From: Diabrotica undecimpunctata
Taxonomy: Eukaryota; Arthropoda; Insecta; Coleoptera; Chrysomelidae
DNA length: 64,000 nucleotides
Direction: 5' to 3'
NCBI RefSeq assembly: GCF_040954645.1
Contig: NC_092811.1
Coordinates: 123,649,411 to 123,713,410 of the forward strand
Positions 20,220 to 31,410 of this stretch are shown here, one piece after another. Within the stretch, counting starts at the first letter, position 1. The number at the start of each line of letters is the position of its first letter. The notes under the pieces are model-generated. The model was not told where the DNA came from, ran no database searches, and saw only the letters and a list, made by a program, of their open reading frames with translations. The position numbers and the translations under genes were made by a program.

Positions 20220-20980
20220 CCAAAATCTGGCTAAGAAAAATAAAAAATTATAAGAAGTGGCTAAATAAAGATGTTTATTAACAATCTAGACACTTAATTG
20301 CCACATATCGTACCACTATCGTTTTTTTTATTCAAACAAACCACATTTTTAAAGAATCTAAATTTGATAAATTAGATTATAGAACCGAAAAAAATGACAT
20401 AGCCTCACCTTTTCTATTAGTATTTATCTCAATTCTAATACATCCCGAAAATAATTTTTCCCTCTCTTACACCCCATATTTTATAATATATTCATCCCCA
20501 TAAAATAAATTATTGTATAACGCTTCAAACGTAAAAATAAATATCTTTGTTGACATCAACGTAATAACATTCTAAAATAAATAATATTTTGGTATATATT
20601 CTGTACTACAAAACAAAATAACAATGAATGAAAATTCACCGATATGGTTCCCATTTTTAATATCTGGATTTAAGTCCAATTTGAACAATTTAAACCTTTT
20701 TAAATAATTTAGTCTAAATATAATTGAAATCAGTTAATATGTAGAATGTTGTTGTCAATAATAGTGCTAAAGAGGATATTTTCCATAAATTATTTTCCAA
20801 AGTAAAGCATTGTACTAAATGAATTACCCACAATTTTACAATATTGGAAATATTTAAGCGGTTCTACTCCTAGCTATATTGTGATGTATGTATATAGTAC
20901 AATCAATCGATCGTGGACTCAAGAGACTTATTTCAGCTTTTTGAAGATACCAAGGTTGACAAATCTATTAGTCCTGTGAA
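20220..20980. other. Nothing recognised
   Basis: Very AT-rich spacer without coding or repeat structure that I can identify. Confidence 0.45.
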
Positions 20981-20984
20981 GACA

Positions 20985-21845
20985 TTACCAAAATCCTAAG
21001 AAGTGAGGTAGAATTGCAATCAAACGACTTAAACAACAAGCAAAAGCCCAGGCCCTAGATAACATAATATATCCAGAAATACTGAAATTAATTGATGACA
21101 ATCTAAATCTATGAATAGCTGTATTGAATCCAATTTATGAAACGGGGAAATGGCTGGAATTGGTCTTCATTTCACTACATAAAAAATTCAATTATCGCAA
21201 TTGCGACGATTTTAAATTGACTACATCGTAACTAGCATTTAACTGCAGTTCAGATAGGGTTCCGGCGTGGATTGGACATGAAGGGAGCTCTTTTTACATT
21301 ACAAATACCGTTGGCAAAATTTCACGATCAAAAAAAATATTTATACGTTTTGTTGATTTCGAGAAAGCCTCTGATAAAGTAAACCACTTCAGACTTTTAC
21401 AAATACTAAAGGACATGTGATTATACAATAAAGACATAAGCCTAATTAAAAACTTGTACTAGCAGCAAACAGTAAAAATCAAAATTGATAACAATTTGTA
21501 AAAACAAATACCTATTAATAGAAGAGTACGACAGGGCTATGTGACAGAATTTAACATGAAATAAACAGTGATAACACCAAAGTTGTGACTTTTTGTCGAA
21601 CTCAGAATGTTCCAATGCCTATCACATCGAATGGTAAAATCTTGAAACGAGTCCTGGATTGCTGAATAACCAACTGGACCTGAATCTCGATTAAATGTAA
21701 AATTGTAAGAGACGCATTCAGCCATGAATAAGGCATTTGAGATGTACATTTGCAGCAGAATATTGAAAATTCCATGGACTGACCATACAAAAAATACGAA
21801 AGGTGCTCGAGCGTGTAAGCAAATAAAGATAGATGCTCCACACTA
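20985..21845 (+). pseudogene. LINE relic with missing RT core
   Basis: On the plus strand DNIIYPEILKLIDDN (about 21055-21105) is followed by SLHKKFNYRNCDDFKL. RT motif IRFVDFEKASDKVNHFRLLQILK (about 21340-21410), KNLYxQQTVKIKID and RRVRQG (about 21525) come next. The frame then jumps to the C-terminal KAFEMYICSRILKIPWTDHT block (21729-21790). The catalytic YADD segment is missing. Confidence 0.75.
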
Positions 21846-22264
21846 CCAAAGTCCACCACAGATCATACCTCCTTGGACATCTATTAAAGGATCAGAAATA
21901 TTTCTTCCCCCCAACTCGTAATAACAGGTAAAATTAAAGCAAAACGGGGAGTCGAGATGAAAAAACTATCTTGGATCCGAAATATACGACAAGCGCATTC
22001 AGAAATGCTCTATTTACTTTATAAAATTAAATTTAGTTGCTGGAATTAGTTTAAGATGCTTAAAAAAACGATCAGTGAATTAACTCAATTAGAATATTCT
22101 TAATCAAAGATTGTTAACTCATTTTGTGAAATATTTTAAAGATTTAAGTACTGATGGAAATTTACATTTTGCAAATGTTGTTAAATTTCTGTGAGTGGCC
22201 GCAGAAAGTTCCAAGTCACACCATTTAGCAACTGCAAAGCATAATTATTTAGCGGAAAAAAAAA

Positions 22265-22400
22265 TCTCGTCAAAATCATCATCATTATTCTAGCTCTACA
22301 ACCCAGCGGGGGTCCTAGCCTCCTCAATAATTTCTCTCCAGTCGTTCCTATTCATCGCCTTCCTCCGCAAAGCACGTATTCCCATATTTCTCATGTCTTC
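22265..22400 (-). pseudogene. LINE 3' end
   Basis: Minus-strand translation GIRALRRKAMNRNDWREIIE followed by EARTPAGL and a stop (about 22395-22310) is the standard C-terminus of an insect LINE. It is followed by a short ATGATG-type tail at 22270-22285. Only the last 130 bp of the element are present, as expected of strong 5' truncation. Confidence 0.7.
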
Positions 22401-22579
22401 ATCATCAAAATCAACTAGTTTTAATATCTACATAACGATCTTCATGACGATCAAAGCGTTCAAAATTCAATAAAGATTGTTGGAAAGCTTTTATACGGTA
22501 CAATTATACGATGTCATAAACTCAAAATGAGTCAATCAAAAACTATGTGCACCTAATGTATATGGTTATATACTAAACC

Positions 22580-22825
22580 AATGCGAAAAAAGGCCAGTCA
22601 ACGAAGGTATTTGGATATCGTTAGATGAAACTGCTGACGTATAACAAAGATATGTTGCTAATTTTGTGTTCTATGTAATTGGAGTTAAAGAAAGGGATAG
22701 ATCTTAATACAATTAGAGAAGGTAAATCATTCAAGCACAGCTGCATTATTAAATGACTGTCTTCTGGCCAAATGGCATTTTGTATAAAAATGTGTTAGTA
22801 CTGATCCCAGATGCTGCAACTTATA
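22580..22825 (+). pseudogene. hAT-like transposase fragment
   Basis: Plus-strand pieces WISLDETADV, QRYVANFVFYVIGVKE and FWPNGILYKNVLVLIPDAATY (22607-22822) match the hAT-related transposase block ISxDETxDVxGRYVANxVxGxL...LWPNGVxYxNVLLxxTDAAPYM. A stop and a frameshift separate them. It ends where the dispersed repeat begins at 22829. Confidence 0.65.
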
Positions 22826-22828
22826 GAA

Positions 22829-22972
22829 GGTGCGCCAAACCTCTGGCTTTCTTTTATTCGGGCTAAATTATAGTGTATATTAAAAATTTTTATAACGAAA
22901 CTGATGTATATAAAAGACGCCTGCAATTTAAAATTATTTTCGATTATGCAGGTTCAGTCGGAACAATGGAAT
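22829..22972 (+). repeat. Dispersed repeat, copy 1 (inverted to 25881-26006)
   Basis: The sequence from TGCGCCAAACCTCT to CAGTCGGAACAATGGAAT recurs in reverse orientation at 25881-26006, with matching ends and a diverged AT-rich middle. The two copies flank 2.9 kb of Tigger and mariner relics. The ends resemble those of short non-autonomous insect repeats. Confidence 0.65.
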
Positions 22973-22979
22973 CAACCAG

Positions 22980-23555
22980 TGTTTTTTTTTAATGGAATAT
23001 CCATTACAGAATTTTTGAATACATTTTTTAAACACATGAAGAGTGTGTATAAGATTTTATAGGTCTAAAGCTAACAATTTTCGAAATATTTACATTTTTA
23101 ATAAAAAAAATATGCTAATATTTAAAGGAATGTAGATTCGGTTTTCAAGGTAATAAAAATGTAAATGATATGCAAACATTTTTCTAACTTAGTGTTATTT
23201 TTAAATAATTTAATATATTTGAAATCTATGCATACAATATACAGTGTGATCACTATTTTCAAATACAAAATTTTATCACTTTTTTAATGCTACATCCTGT
23301 ATGCATTTTGTAGGAAATATTAAAACCTTTCTTTTAGTATTAGGTGGTACATACCAAGCAAAAGAACTAGAACTTTTATTTTTTTGCGGATTTTCTATGC
23401 TACTACAACTTAGTTGAATTTAATAACTCTTACAAAATAATATTTACCGTACTAATAAATGTAATCAATATACATTAATCTACATTTAATGTACTAAATT
23501 TATTGTTAATTAAATTGCATTTACGAGTAAAATCAGTTAAATAACTTTTTAATGT
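22980..23555. other. Nothing recognised
   Basis: Extremely AT-rich sequence with homopolymer runs and no supported gene or repeat. Confidence 0.45.
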
Positions 23556-23560
23556 AAGTA

Positions 23561-24415
23561 CAGTAGAACCTCGATAACTCAAACCTCAATTTCAAAAAAT
23601 TATATGTTCCCTTCCCATCAGAGCCCAAAACCTCTACAACTTAAAATACACAACATCTATAACTTAAATAAATAATCTCAGTATTGGCCCTCAGTAACTT
23701 AAAGAAATGTTTCCACAACCTCTAAACATAAAATTGTTTGCCAATGAGTCATTTCGAAAGAACGTGCTTCCGGTCATATTGCTTGCACGTGTTTACTTAA
23801 TGTAAACTGCATAATGTATTTACTATTATTTTCTTCTTGGAATCTCTTAAAAGCTGTATTTGCGGCGGTTAGGATGCTAGAACAACAGCTTACTGTATCA
23901 TAAGTTTTTGATCACTGTCATAGAAACATCGCGTTACGTACTGTGTTCTAACTATAACTTGCTTAAAATGAGTTCAAAAAGAAAATTAACAACGCTAACA
24001 TATGCTGATAAATTAAAAGCTATAGAAGCAGTGACCAATGGTTTCAAAAGAAAAGAAGTTGTCACTCAATTTTTAATACACGAGAGTACATTATCAATCA
24101 TCATTAACAAAGAAGCTGAACTATTGACAAAACAAGAATCAGGAGGCAATATTCAATGAAAAATTCCCTAATTTGGAACAGTGTTTGTTTACGTGGTTAA
24201 AACAGTGTCGAAACAAAAACATCAGTGTCAGCGGGCCCATACTGAAAGACAAAACTGTAGAATTCACTAAAAATCGATAATTTTAAAGACAACAATGGCT
24301 GGTTAAAGAATTTCAAGAAATGACATTATTTAGCCTTCAAAAAAATGTGCGGCGAAAGTGCGAGCGTAAGCAAATCAGACTGCCAAGAATGGAAAGGCTA
24401 GAATATTTTTTAGTT
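23561..24415 (+). pseudogene. Tigger/pogo transposon, 5' half
   Basis: The left end CAGTAGAACCTCGATAACTC is the characteristic Tigger/pogo TIR. The frame 23908-24159 contains MSSKRKLTTLTYADKLKAIEAV (from 23968), a CENP-B-type helix-turn-helix. Out-of-frame sequence up to about 24400 continues with LFTWLKQCRNKNISVSGPIL, NGWLKNFKK and MCGESASVSKSD. This matches the second CENP-B DNA-binding domain. The DDE nuclease half and the right TIR are missing, replaced by another transposon relic. Confidence 0.8.
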
Positions 24416-24439
24416 GCATTTTTTGTAACAAATTTTATA

Positions 24440-25260
24440 GTTTAAATATAAATTTTTCAACTGAAGAAAGAATTGGTCGACATGACATTTGTGTTGGAAG
24501 ACATTGTTTACTAGCTTCAAAAGTGTATGGTCAGAGATATTCCACACATATGACATCCTTCAAAAAACTTTTAAATCGCTTTGTTCCTTCGGGCAATGTG
24601 CAGTTTTTAAAACCATAAATACCAACAAGGGTTTCGGCTAAGGAAAATGAATTTCGAGTTATGGTACAAGTAATAGAGAAATACAGAATCCACAAATAAG
24701 TAAAGCGCCAACTGAGCAATAATACAGAGTTAAGTGCAACGACAATTCGATAAATTATAAAGAAAAATAAATTTCACCCATTTAAAATTCAGTTGCATTA
24801 GGGGTTAAATGAAGATTATTTTCAAAGAATTAATTTTTTTATGTAGCGGAAGAAATGTTGAGACCTTGTTGGATTACAAGTTATTAGACCTTACTTCTTC
24901 GACCGAACGGTCACTGGCAATGGGTATCTTAGGTTTTCAACAGATAAGTTACCTAGCTTTTTAGAAGATGTTCCCTTGGAAAATAAACAAAACATGTGGT
25001 TTCAACATGACAGAGCACCACCGCATCGCAAAAAATGTTAAATATGGGCTAAATAATCACTACAGCGACAGTTGGACTGGATGTGATGGTACTATGGAAT
25101 GGCCCTCACCATCATCTCTAGGACTAATTCCACTGGACTATTTTTTTTAAATTCATATACAAAATGCATTCTGTGAGCGTTGGATCTGAAATACTACAAG
25201 ACGTTCGACAGTCCTTTATTAACCGTATACGACTGTCTTAATGGGCAACATTTTGAACAT
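24440..25260 (+). pseudogene. mariner-like transposase with DUF4817-type N-terminus
   Basis: Plus-strand pieces run in order. ICVGRHCLLASKVYGQRYSTHMTSFKKLL (about 24485-24575) is the DUF4817-like helix region. VIRPYFFDRTVTGNGYL follows near 24890. FLEDVPLENKQNMWFQHDRAPPHRKK (about 24960-25035) holds the second catalytic Asp. MEWPSPSSLGLIPLDYF (25096-25145) is where WPPRSPDLTPLDFF is normal. Stops and frameshifts make it a relic. Confidence 0.78.
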
Positions 25261-25539
25261 TTATTAGCATAGTTAACAATACATTTATAAATAATTATTA
25301 GTTATCAATTAGGTAAATATTATTTTGTAACTAATTTTTACTGGTTTTTGTCTGTTATATGTTAGTTGGTACACTAGTTTGTTTTATATAAATTTATTAC
25401 TAAAAAATCTGTAAAAACGTAAAATCATAGTTCCTCTCTAAATATATACATAACGAAACACGCTAAGTATACACAACCTCATATCAAAAGAAAGGTAAGA
25501 TTTCCTACAAAATACAACTTTTAGTCCAGTCTTCAGAGA

Positions 25540-25820
25540 CGAAAATGCCACTGAACCTCTAAAAATCATACGAATAAGCTAAATTTTGACAAAAGTTTAC
25601 CACTTTTGCCCCGGGCTTTCCCCGAAAACCCCGTAAGTAGAGGAAAGAAAACGGAAAAAAATCGATTTACAAAGAATCTGTACGCTACAGACATTAATGT
25701 TTCAAATAAAAAATGTAGCTGAGATAATTTTGAACAAAATGGTTTGTTTTTTTTTTAGAATAAACCGTTCCCTCAAAAACAAAGATTAAAGCGATCGGCT
25801 ATTGTGAAAGCAATTACGCG
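25540..25820. repeat. Long-inverted-repeat family, copy 2 (single arm)
   Basis: The arm matches 8400-8597 joined to 9761-9829: AAGTTTACCACTTTTGCCCC, a CGATTTACAAAGAATCTG block, AAAAATGTAGCTGAGATAAT, then TTAGAATAAACCGTTC. It shows the site structure without the LINE and Harbinger insertions and so acts as the empty-site reference. No partner arm was found nearby. Confidence 0.7.
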
Positions 25821-25880
25821 CGCGAAATATAAAACCTATAATATATACGGGGTTTCATTAAAAACACACAATTTTATTTC

Positions 25881-26006
25881 ATTCCGCTGTTCCGACTGAC
25901 CCTGTATAATCAAAAATATACACATCAGCTTTATTATAATTTTTTTTTATATATTTCATAGTTTATCCGATATCAAAGAAAGCTAGAGGTTTGGCGCATC
26001 CTGTAT
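25881..26006 (-). repeat. Dispersed repeat, copy 2 (inverted to 22829-22972)
   Basis: Reverse complement of the repeat at 22829-22972. It starts ATTCCGCTGTTCCGACTGAC and ends AGAGGTTTGGCGCATCC. It lies about 140 bp downstream of the zinc-finger stop codon, so it may fall in the gene's 3' untranslated region. Confidence 0.65.
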
Positions 26007-26144
26007 GTACACATATGCAATTATATTTACATTATAAGCATATTTTGCTCATATTAAATGCATAATTATTCGAACCCTATTTATGACACAAGAGTTAAAA
26101 TCTGATTACATAAAAAATGGGAACAATCTCGGTGAACTCGTTAA

Positions 26145-26877
26145 CTACCGATGCGTTTTCATGTGGTTATCTCTCCACTGCTTTGTGGTAAACGTTTTTA
26201 AACAAATAGTGCACTGAAAGGGCTTAACCTCGTCGTGTGACCTCATATGAACCCGCATCGAAAAAGACGTTTTGAATTTTTTCCCACAAGTCGTACAAAT
26301 ATGGTTATATGTATCGCTGTGGACTAACATGTGGCGCTGGAGGTGTTTTTTACAGGAAAAGCTCTTATCGCATTCTGAACACTTAAAACTGTTGGGACTT
26401 CCATGGACTCCTTTTAGGTGCTGACTCAAACTAACGATACTTTTTCCGCATAAAGTACAGACCTTATATTTTTCTACGTTATGAGCCTGATACTTATGTT
26501 TACGATATGAGTTTCTTAAATCAAACTTTAAATTACATTCCTTACATCTGTAGTGTCGTTTCCGTTTTGACGGACCTTTTTTATCTTTCTCTTTCGGTTT
26601 TCTGCTTTTATACTTTCTCTTCTTCACTTCAATTTTGTTTTCGTCCGATTCTTCTATTTTGTGGGATTTGAAAAATGGCAAAAAGCATTTGTGTTCGTCC
26701 ACGTCGATGTCTTGAATAGGTTTACTGCAAAAGGCGCATGATAAATAGCAACTTTCACATACATGATCCATATTGAAATAATCTGAGCACTTCGCACAGT
26801 AAAAAATCTTATGAAAAAGGTCTGATAGTTGCAGATTTTCTGTAAGAGCAGGTAAAGAATTTGACGAACCCTTGGAT
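26145..26877 (-). CDS. ZAD-C2H2 zinc-finger gene, exon 5 (C2H2 array and stop)
   Basis: This is the last and largest coding exon of a five-exon gene that starts at 58172. The acceptor TTCGTTTTCAG lies at 26888-26878; an ATG at 26894 lies in the intron and is not the start. The exon begins with one base that completes a Pro codon from exon 4. It encodes 243 residues: a Cys-rich lead (YCAKC, CESC, CAFC), a basic linker KKRKYKSRKPKEKDKKG, then five C2H2 fingers. Their start Cys pairs are CKEC, CTLC, CSEC, CTTC and CTIC; finger 2 (CTLCGKSIVSLSQHLKGVH) is short. The stop follows HMKTHR. The product should be a nuclear DNA-binding regulator of the ZAD family, with the fingers binding DNA and the ZAD dimerising. 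I cannot name the orthologue. Confidence 0.9.
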
Positions 26878-27845
26878 CTGAAAACGAATACCATGAATGT
26901 TGCTTTTAAAACTGTATAATGTTACGTACACCGTTTTGTTCTCAATATGTTTATAACAATCTGAAAAATAAGGAAGTTTTATTTGACTGAACACTAAATT
27001 TACGGTGAAACAATTTCAATTAACTGTCCATTTGGTTTACGTATTTCAAATTGCCAAAAATCTAATGTTTTTATAGTAGTAGTGTAGTTTTGATATTTTG
27101 TAATCTCTGAAAATTAACCACATTTTGTTGATGCTATAAATAGTCCAGTGAGTAAGTTTATCTCGGGGCATCGCCATAGCTAAGTATTTGATGAACTTTT
27201 CCATAACATATGTCTACTTTAAGCAAACCTATAAACCTGTTTTTTTTAATCAACTATTTATATTAATAAAAAGGCGGTTTTTTCGATTTTTCGCTTACCA
27301 TTAAAAGGATATGTATTTATAATCAAATATAAAAAGTTTATTATCTGTTAAAAAAGGAAAAAAGGTATTAAAAATTTTTTTAAATTAATTTGTTTTTCCA
27401 AAAATACTAAAATCGTTAACTGTTTATAATTTTAAATTATTAAATTAACTTCAAAGGACTTCATCCTCAAAGGGGGGACTTGTAGTGCTTCACAAACCCC
27501 TTAAAATTTCAGCTTCATCCATCAATTGGTTTGAAAGTTATACCCATCAGTATTTGATTAGATTTCTCAAATGAAGGAAGTTAGAAAATCGTGTTATAGT
27601 AAAAAGTGTTTGATAATGGACATCCGATTTATGTAAGAATATTTTCAGTACCTTTTTTGGGAATACTAGGATCAAATCAATTTTACATATTTTAAAAAAT
27701 CTTAAAATATAACGTAGTGTACATATTTTGCATCAAGATTACAAGCAACAGTTAAAAATTCATATAACTATTCCTGTACCCATATGGACACCCACTAGGC
27801 GGTTATGTGGTCAAAACTTATATTTTTATAATTTCACTGGACTGA
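26878..27845. other. Intron 4 of the zinc-finger gene, distal part
   Basis: AT-rich intron sequence (minus-strand gene) next to the exon 5 acceptor. I see no transposon motif until the piggyBac relic at 27850. Confidence 0.5.
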
Positions 27846-27849
27846 CTGA

Positions 27850-28720
27850 AGCTTTAGATTTGGTGTAGGAAGAAGATGAAGTAACAGACATTTTTTGAGC
27901 CGCCTGAATCAAATTTCCTTACTTAAGGATTAGGTGACGAATACGAAGGTGGTTACCCTGATAACTTTCAACTTCGTTCAGGTGCGGAAGTTGTATTTGC
28001 AGATTCTGAAGGTCTACGATATGTACAATCAGACCTAGAATCAAGTTATGATAATGATTTGCAGATATGGCAAATATAGCTTACAATGAATCGATGATAC
28101 GCTACTTTGGCCATCATGGCCGCAAACAGTTTATCAGAGGAAAGCCTGTAAGATTTGCCTATAAGATGTGATGTAATCAGGGAAAAACCCTAGATCTAAT
28201 GAAGAATATCAAAAATATTTTGGAATAAATGATACAGATGATCGAAGAATTGAGTGATAAAGGATCTCTAAGATACAATTTTGTCGTTGATAATTTATTT
28301 ACCAGTACAAACTTGTTAAGTACTCTAAAGGCTAATGGGTACGAGGTTACGGGTACTGAATATTGTTCGTAAGGAAACTGGTATTCAATACGTTCGTTGT
28401 AGGTACAAAAAATGTAACAATTGTAAGATATTCTAAAAAAAGATAGCAAGACACAAGTATTACAAGTATTGGACTATACAGTATAACAGCATGGGAGGAA
28501 CTGATCTCATGGACAGTAAGATATCTTGGTAAGAAATAAAGAGCAATATTTCTATAAACATAAATATATGGGTAATTTTTTTCAGTTATCGAGTGGGTAT
28601 ACATTCCAAAAAATGGTACTGGCCAATATTTATGCAGGTGCCTCATCGGTGCAGCTCCTCAAAATGCATGGACTTGAACAAAATGAAACGTTGGTCTTTG
28701 TATTTCATGCAAATGGGACA
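27850..28720 (+). pseudogene. piggyBac transposase relic in intron 4
   Basis: Plus-strand pieces in order: LTEALDLV then EEDEVTDIF (about 27847-27895), GDEYEGGYPDN and RSGAEVVFAD (27930-28005), DSMIRYFGHHGRKQFIRGKPVRF (28091-28160), FVVDNLFTSTNLLSTLKANGYEVTGTEY (28281-28365) and MGGTDLMDSKISW (28490-28530). Then comes MGIHSKKWYWPIFM (28593-28635). The last blocks hold the GGxDxxD motif with the third catalytic Asp. Internal deletions and stops are present. It lies antisense to the host gene. Confidence 0.82.
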
Positions 28721-28724
28721 AATT

Positions 28725-29380
28725 AATGATTTTTTAATGGCTCCATATGGAACCACCGTTTTTTTTTTCCAAAAAAAAAAGAAAGAATATTGTTTTATTT
28801 CGGCTTAAATTTAAGAAAAATAAGTTGTTTTTTCACATAGTTTTAAATAAAACTACTGCATATAAAAAGAATTTTCTTTTCTCGGCGCTAATGGGTTGTA
28901 CACCTCAGGTTTTTTTTTTAATAACATGACATAAAATAATGAAGAAACTTTGATTCCATAAATACCGTATTAGTCCGGCAGTAGGGTACCTTTCTATATG
29001 CATGTAAGGGGTATAGTTAAAAACTGTTTCATCTTATGTAAAAATTTTCGCTCAATACGAATATTAGGTAATCCTTTTCGGAAAGATTTTCGAAACGGAA
29101 ATTGAAACGGAAATTGAAATGTCACTCAAACGTACTTTAACCTTTAATTGTGGCTTATTCCCATTTAAATAGTAATTACTTTAAAATGGCACAAGAAAAT
29201 AGCTTCAGAAGAATATTATGTAGGTGTACATCTTAAAAAGTGATACCAATTTGTATAAACAATTTTTTATAAATTTTCGGATTTAAATATAATTTACAAC
29301 TAGTCCCATCTAAAAGTACGGCTAAAGATACCTTACAAATGTCAAAAATTTTAAGTCGAGAAATCGAAGATTTAGTTTAA
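28725..29380. other. Intron 4, nothing recognised
   Basis: AT-rich with A and T homopolymers near 28760-28790 and 28910. No gene or repeat supported. Confidence 0.45.
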
Positions 29381-29383
29381 TAT

Positions 29384-29789
29384 GGTGCATATTTCTCTAA
29401 TAGCTGCACGTAAATAGAAAGTTTAAATCTATTTTGACAATTAACCACTGAAAAAATGAAAGAAGCTTATTGAGTTAACAAGCAATAACCAAATAGCATT
29501 TCGCCCTTGCAGAATCAACGCTAGTACGTGTCGATATTACGCGTGCTTCTGCTGTTTGTAATTTGCTACTATTTTACACTGCTCAAAGCACACATAATAT
29601 CGACACGTACTAGCCCGCTGAGTGCTTGTTGATTCTGCAAGGGCAAAATACTCTTTGGTTATTTATTGCTTGTTAACTCAATGGAAAAGAAAGTTTCTTC
29701 AATATTAAATCCATTTTTTTTTCAATAGTAAATTGTCAAAATAGGTTTAAACTTTCTATTTACGTGCAGCTATAAGAGAAATATGCACC
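29384..29789. mobile_element. Near-palindromic MITE
   Basis: The two halves (about 29384-29560 and 29587-29789) are reverse complements for most of their length. They begin and end with GGTGCATATTTCTC and its complement and include the block ATCGACACGTACTAGC. The right arm has a small insertion of about 14 bases (near 29609-29625) that the left arm lacks. The transcript would fold into a very long hairpin. No reading frame and no clear target-site duplication were found. Confidence 0.78.
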
Positions 29790-30424
29790 GTGGTTATGAG
29801 GACTGAGTTCTGCAACTGAAAATATAAAGGATTGCGTACTATAGGTATATATTAATACAAAACTCATCTAACACTGAAATCCTGAACAGTGTTAAATTTT
29901 GCTTATTTCTCTGCACTAAGACAGTCTCGAAAAGGTCGCTATTGCTGAAAAACGAACTTTTTTCTATTTATAAAAAATTTGCATTGACTAATTAAAACCC
30001 ACAAGGAAAATGAAATTTCTGTAGTTGGCTGTATACCATGAATCACAAGTTTTATTTAAAAATCCTTTAAAAGAGATATGTAATTAAAAAGACCCTTTCG
30101 GACCACATTAAAGAATGTTTTTGGACTAAAAAATCCATCATCAGTGTATTATTACCTGGAATATTTATTACCACTTTAATGAAAACAAAGGCTAAATTTT
30201 GACAAGGTTGAAAAAGCAATGTGGTTAAATACCGTTACTAGATTCGTTGTGTTACATTATAGTTGAAAATATGTTGCGAAAGTATTATATATAACAGTAG
30301 TTATCGAGAAAAGGAGTACGACCGTCAATCCAATATAAATTAAGGATCACTCGGAAGAGTGGTGGGTTTTTTTCGGTCAAAAGGTGGAGAAAAAAGACAA
30401 AGATGATGGCTACTTCATCTATTT

Positions 30425-30470
30425 ATTGAAGACGTTTCGCTTTCTTAATCAGAAAGCATCATCAGTTCAT
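30425..30470 (-). ncRNA. Hammerhead-like ribozyme motif
   Basis: The minus strand reads CTGATGA (30465-30459), one extra T, then a perfect 7-bp stem GCTTTCT/AGAAAGC with a GATTA-type loop. GAAA and CGTC follow (30438-30432). ACGT after GA forms the palindromic minimal stem III of dimeric retroelement hammerheads. GAA before the core and TTC after it can pair as stem I. The extra T between A9 and stem II departs from the canonical core, so activity is uncertain. Confidence 0.55.
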
Positions 30471-31327
30471 CTAAAAAGAACAATATGAAAAAACCACACA
30501 AGCATGGAAAAGTTGTTACATGTGTTACCTTAAAAAGATATGTAGCAGTCAGTGATATTAAAATTGTAAAGACGCTTAAGTAAATGTACATTATACGATT
30601 ACGATGTATAAACAATAAATTGAACTAAATACAGTTAACAATTTGTTCAAACTAAGCACAGCAAAAAGAACATGTGGTTTTTTATACATGTATAAGTAAA
30701 AAAAAACATTGAAAAAGAGTATAAAGAACTAAGAAAATCAAAGATGCACTTCCAACAATATAGCACTAGTTATGATTTAATTTTAACTTTAGGTAGCATT
30801 ATTAAAGTAATTAATATTGAAATTGAATAATTTAATGTGTAATGAAATTACCACTCCTGGCTTCTTGAATGCTGCCGGTAAAATGGTGTTATATTAAAAC
30901 AAACGCGCCAACAACGTGAAAAGACAGTAAACCTTGAGGTCATTAATTATGACAGAACAACAAGGTGAAATACCAACCCTAATAATAGAGCGGTTTATTT
31001 AAATGATGAGTTTGGGTGACAACCTACTTGTAAGGAACCAATAAATGAAAGGAAAGGTGGTTACTAACACCATATTTCCCACCAGTGATCGGTTAAGAAA
31101 AAACAAACAAGTAAGGTCACTCCAAAAACTCATATACGAATCGTCAACGTTGTGGCTGATTATATTATATAACAAATGTTGTACCTTTTTAAGGGTTTTT
31201 ACCTAGATATTTAGTTGTTTGACTGATGTATACCTAGTAAATATTTAATCACATTGCTTTTTCAACTGTAGTCAAAATTTAACTTTGTTTGCTTTTACTA
31301 AAGTGGTAATACTTACTCCAGGTAATA

Positions 31328-31370
31328 TTACACTGATGATGGACTTTTTAGTCCGAAAACGTTCCGTGAT
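31328..31370 (+). ncRNA. Hammerhead-like ribozyme motif in right arm
   Basis: The plus strand reads CTGATGA (31333-31339), one extra T, stem II GGACT/AGTCC with a TTTT loop, GAAA (31355-31358), then ACGTTC with a palindromic AACGTT available for stem III. It has the same layout as the motif at 30425-30470, including the extra T, which suggests a family feature rather than a random mutation. Confidence 0.55.
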
Positions 31371-31410
31371 GTAGCCGAAAGGGTCTTTTTAGTTATATTC
31401 CTCTTATTAA

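Larger units (their letters stand above)
30080..31410. mobile_element. Inverted-repeat element with hammerhead-like motifs
   Basis: Arms at about 30082-30240 and 31215-31405 are reverse complements; both carry AAAGACCCTTTCGG and GAAAAAGCAATGTG (one as complement). About 1 kb of noncoding sequence lies between them. Each arm has a hammerhead-like core pointing toward the outer end, intact in the right arm and changed in the left one (GAAA replaced). A third motif lies inside at 30425-30470. The layout fits Penelope-like terminal repeats without the coding part. Confidence 0.6.

Noticed and set aside
26145..26894. Single-exon zinc-finger gene starting at ATG 26894
   Set aside because: The codons before 26877 overlap an acceptor site (TTTTCAG), and exon 4 joins here in exact phase; the ATG is intronic.
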